Below are positions 60,947-64,000 of a stretch of DNA of 64,000 bases, piece after piece. This DNA is from Primulina eburnea. Lineage: Eukaryota; Streptophyta; Magnoliopsida; Lamiales; Gesneriaceae. The stretch spans positions 2,604,001 to 2,668,000 of the forward strand of contig NC_133105.1 in NCBI RefSeq assembly GCF_022965805.1. The letters are read 5' to 3'. Each line of letters begins with the position of its first letter. Positions within the stretch are counted from its first letter, which is position 1. Under the pieces are notes generated by a model that saw only the letters and a program-made list of their open reading frames with translations, was not told the DNA's origin and made no database searches. Made by a program: the position numbers and the translations under genes.

Positions 60947-61256
60947 ACATTTTGAAAAGAAAAAATATCAATTTTATTTCTATATGTATTTGGTTGGTTT
61001 GTGACATTTTTGGATATATATGTTTCGTCAATTATAGTTATATAACTATGTTTTTTGGATCAATTTTAGTCATTTTGTCAAAATCATGTATAATATTAAT
61101 TTTTTTTAGTTGCATGATTTTTGTAAGAATGACTAAAATTGATCAAAAATAATAATTACAAAACTATAATTGATCTAACAAAAACATACAAAAATTAAAA
61201 ATATCACACATCAATACATACACTAAAATTGAAAATTTTCCTTTTCGAACATTTTG
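60947..61256. mobile_element. 310-bp foldback (hairpin) element
   Basis: The two halves are imperfect reverse complements with arms of about 130 bases and a small AT-rich loop near 61090-61112. Paired blocks include GATCAATTTTAGTCATT (left) with AATGACTAAAATTGATC (right), CAATTATAGTT with AACTATAATTG, and the outer TTTTGAAAAG / CTTTTCGAA pair. No coding frame spans it. It could be a foldback MITE or a small-RNA hairpin locus. Confidence 0.75.
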
Positions 61257-61434
61257 ATATCTAGATGGAAAAGGTCTTCTAAACTTTAAATAAACAGTTC
61301 GGCCCATCTGCTGGTATTTTTTATAGTCGGGTAAAAGCAAAGCCCAATGGGCAACAAGTTGGGCCAAAATCAATCTTGATAAGGCTCGACTAAGCGCTAC
61401 ATGAGGAATTATTTTATATATTGATTGAGCAGGT

Positions 61435-61611
61435 CAGGTCTCTTGTGAGACGATGTCACGAATCTTTATCTATGGACGGGTCAACCCTACCGATTAACAA
61501 TAAAATATAATACTCTTAACATAAAATTAATATTTTTTCATGAATAACTTAAATAAGAGATCTGTCTCACAAAATACGACCCGTGAGACCGTCTTGGAAA
61601 AAAACAAGTTT
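61435..61611 (+). mobile_element. MITE copy G (GTGAGACnGTCTCAC family)
   Basis: Full-length + copy: CAGGTCTCTTGTGAGACGAT at the left, GGGTCAACCCTACCGATTA, ATACTCTTAACATAAAATTA, AATAAGAGATCTGTCTCAC, and GACCCGTGAGACCGTCTTGG at the right. Confidence 0.88.
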
Positions 61612-61877
61612 GCAACAGTGGATGCAACCAATGTTTTACTATATATTTCAAAATCTCGGTGGAGTAAATATTCTAAATAAATCATGATTTACATATATAC
61701 ATAAAATAATAATTTTTAAAATTTAAAAAATATGAGGAATCCAAATTTTGATTGATTGTTCTCCCCCTTTCCACACTTTTTTATGGACATCGTTTTTGGA
61801 ATAAACCGAAAGTGTGAGGAATAATTTTTCCAACTTTTGATCACCATAGATATTAATATTCTCCATTACTTGATTCT

Positions 61878-61899
61878 ACACACACACACACACACACAA
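61878..61899. repeat. (CA)n microsatellite
   Basis: About eleven CA units. Confidence 0.9.
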
Positions 61900-62204
61900 T
61901 TTTATTCAACTTCACTATATTCCGAACATTATAATTTGATTGCATCGATAAAATTCAATTAATTATTCACTAATCGTAATTTTCGACCTTAACATGAATG
62001 ATTATCTAGAGCTTTTATATGTATGAAAAGCTTTGGGGTAAAGTGGAGAGCATTTTCTTTTAAATATTCTTCCTTTTTTAAAAGTAATAAAAGTCCCGTA
62101 GTTCAATTATTTTCTTCCCTTAACAAATCGATGAGCAGTCTATTTGCACAGGGATATTCTTTTACCGGTTTTGTGTGAACTTCAATCCGACTCATCAAAA
62201 GACA

Positions 62205-62338
62205 TAAAATTTTATGCTGAAAGTATTATTTTTCACATTAAATATGGACTTGATCGACCCGTCTCACAAAAGAATAGGTCTCTTGTGAGACAGTTTCACG
62301 AATATTTATCCGTAAGACTGTCTCATATAAGTTTTTGC
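62205..62338. mobile_element. MITE copy H: truncated fragment plus a 65-bp deletion derivative
   Basis: From 62212 to about 62268 a reverse-oriented fragment reads TATGCTGAAAGTATTA then GATCGACCCGTCTCAC. Directly after, 62276-62338 is a + copy in which the left end (TAGGTCTCTTGTGAGACAGT) is joined to the right end (CTGTCTCATATAAGTTTTTG) with most of the interior deleted. Confidence 0.75.
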
Positions 62339-63689
62339 CCTAACAAAAATAGATCTGTGAAATCGTCTCATAAGAGATGAAGATTCATATTATTGTGATG
62401 TTATTATATCATTATAGTTTTAACATATAAAAAGTATATAAAACTTTAAAGTCATATAATGACTGCAATTAATTACTAATTTTCACTAATCATGACTCAG
62501 ACTCATGATCTTTTTTACCTTTAGTGAAACTATAAATTTATTAAACTTGTATATATATACCTTTGTATTTTTTGAAACATATAATATAAAATTATCTTTT
62601 CAAGAGTATTTTAACATTTAATCAATTTTGTTAAAAATATAAAGAATCAAACTGGAAATAGAATAAACCTCCACCCGAACATTTTTTTTAAAAAAATTCG
62701 GCTTTAACCAGAAATAAGAAATCGATGCTAGCGAGAGGAACCAAATTCGTTATGCCTACACAATATAATGTCACTATCGGGATTGCAATTCACCTATTTC
62801 GAGCTATTATTTCAAAATCGATTACTTATAATAAATTTACAATCCTCTCAAAATTGCATTGATTTAAAGTTCCCCTGACCTCCATTCAACTTTTCTCTCG
62901 CACAATCAGATTCTTTAGAAGTAATAGTTACACCTAACTAGAAAGCTATAAAATGCTTTGCAAAAGTTTCGGTTTTAAATTATTTCAATCATACCATCGT
63001 CACCGATTATAATTTTACTATAACGAAAATCCTACAAATCACATAATTCGAAAACATTTGGTTTAAAATCATTAAATTTCCGAGATGTACAAGAAAATAA
63101 GTTAACGTGATCGAAAAACGAATGTGTTATGTTATATACATGATCACAAACGATAGTTTCCATTTTCTAAAATTTATCACAATTTTGAACGTTAGTTAGA
63201 TATTAGATACACATTAGCCACACTAATTTGTTTGCATTGCATGTGTAAAAATAACCTTTTTATACATAAATATTGTATCAGAATCGTGAAAATGAGTTGT
63301 GGTCTATCCTTGGAAATAGACCCACAGGAAACTCTCGTATTTTGGAAAAATTTTCTCCGATGTTATCTTCAAACTGCGCACATTAAATTATTTATTGACA
63401 TAATAAAATATAATATAATATAATATAACTAATAACATGTGGTCACTAGGCAAGATTCCGATGAATATCTCGTTTTCGTTGAGTTTTATTCCTTCACATT
63501 TATTGAGATCTTTGGATCCTATTTATCTTTAATTTTGTTTTGTAACGAAGAATATGCTTTCCCCATCCACATTTAATTCTACACCCAACTCAATCGGGTC
63601 CATTTTTATTTTATTTTTTGAGAGTTAAATTAAATATATTATTTTTCACCCCTTAAAAAGAAACTTATATATGATGGGATGATGTATGA

Positions 63690-63770
63690 TTACTTTAATA
63701 TTATGAATATCAGTAAGGTTGACATATCTCATAGATAAAGATTCGTGAGACCGTCTTACAGAGACCTACT
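63690..63770 (-). mobile_element. MITE copy I, truncated
   Basis: Only the half from GAATATCAGTAAGGTTGACA through AGATAAAGATTCGTGAGACC to GTCTTACAGAGACCTA remains, in reverse orientation. Confidence 0.8.
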
Positions 63771-64000
63771 CTTTGATCTTTGCCAAACATCGCAGATTTT
63801 GAAAAGTAACAAAAAATTATCCTTCCTAAATAATTGTCTTTATAAAAAATATTATATGAATATATATAGACTTTCTAATTTTAATATAATCTTTATTTTT
63901 TTTACACAAATAATAGCACAAGGGAAAAAACTAATCAACACGTATATCTATATATGCGTCTAATTAATAGTATAAATATAATCTTTACTTTTATAAACTC

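Larger units (their letters stand above)
60240..64000. other. Transposon-rich flank, RING gene promoter side
   Basis: The RING gene promoter should lie at 60240-60500. Beyond that no gene is supported. Contents: a foldback (60947-61256), MITE copies G, H and I, a (CA)n run at 61878-61899, and AT-rich sequence. Short open frames are chance. Confidence 0.5.

Noticed and set aside
1..64000. CRISPR arrays, operons or prokaryotic systems
   Set aside because: The window is plant nuclear DNA; its direct repeats are microsatellites, minisatellites or transposon fragments.

Overview
This is plant nuclear DNA: AT-rich, with GT-AG introns in almost every gene, 5'UTR introns, plant-only gene families (DAYSLEEPER-type hAT gene, alkaline alpha-galactosidase/RFS, sucrose-phosphate synthase, MGDG synthase) and many small non-autonomous transposons. 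The proteins look eudicot. The dense GTGAGACnGTCTCAC miniature transposon family recalls asterid, possibly Lamiales, genomes, but the taxon is an inference.

Layout: 1-1800 AT-rich flank with a GC-rich proline-codon island; 1830-3791 (+) a DAYSLEEPER-like domesticated hAT transposase gene; 4500-7597 (-) an RFS6/DIN10-type seed imbibition protein; 8-20 kb a gene-poor transposon-rich stretch containing a long-TIR element, a Mutator-type MITE with perfect 10-bp target duplications, a hAT relic with 8-bp target duplications, and several copies of the small MITE family; 20149-27319 (+) CCR4-NOT subunit 10; 28300-30516 (-) a heptahelical PAQR protein; 30.5-34.2 kb intergenic with SINE-like and tandem repeats; 34243-41468 (-) a complete 13-exon sucrose-phosphate synthase; 41.5-44.3 kb two (AT)30 tracts and two MITEs; 44322-45829 (-) Arp2/3 subunit 3; 49890-52719 (-) a type B MGDG synthase; 53.2-56.1 kb intergenic with a 33-bp minisatellite; 56147-57303 (+) an uncharacterised 177-aa coiled-coil protein; 57850-60239 (-) a RING-H2 protein; 60.2-64 kb transposon-rich with a 310-bp foldback.

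The gene models were joined by hand from splice sites. In every case the exon phases agree and the joined protein has the family's usual length, where a family length is known (SPS 1052 aa, RFS6 779, NOT10 867, HHP 365, ARPC3 178, MGD 455, RING 224, unknown 177, DAYSLEEPER-like 653). The genes are unrelated housekeeping and metabolic loci and not a cluster. RFS6 and SPS both touch sucrose/raffinose metabolism, and MGD makes plastid galactolipid, but nothing in the arrangement suggests co-regulation.

I saw no previously undescribed multi-gene system. The observations most worth checking are the half-lost BED finger of the DAYSLEEPER-like gene, the altered HNTD loop in RFS6, a probable one-base homopolymer shift at the end of NOT10, the exactly delimited MULE and hAT relics, the nine-copy MITE family, the foldback at 61 kb, and the uncharacterised 177-aa gene.
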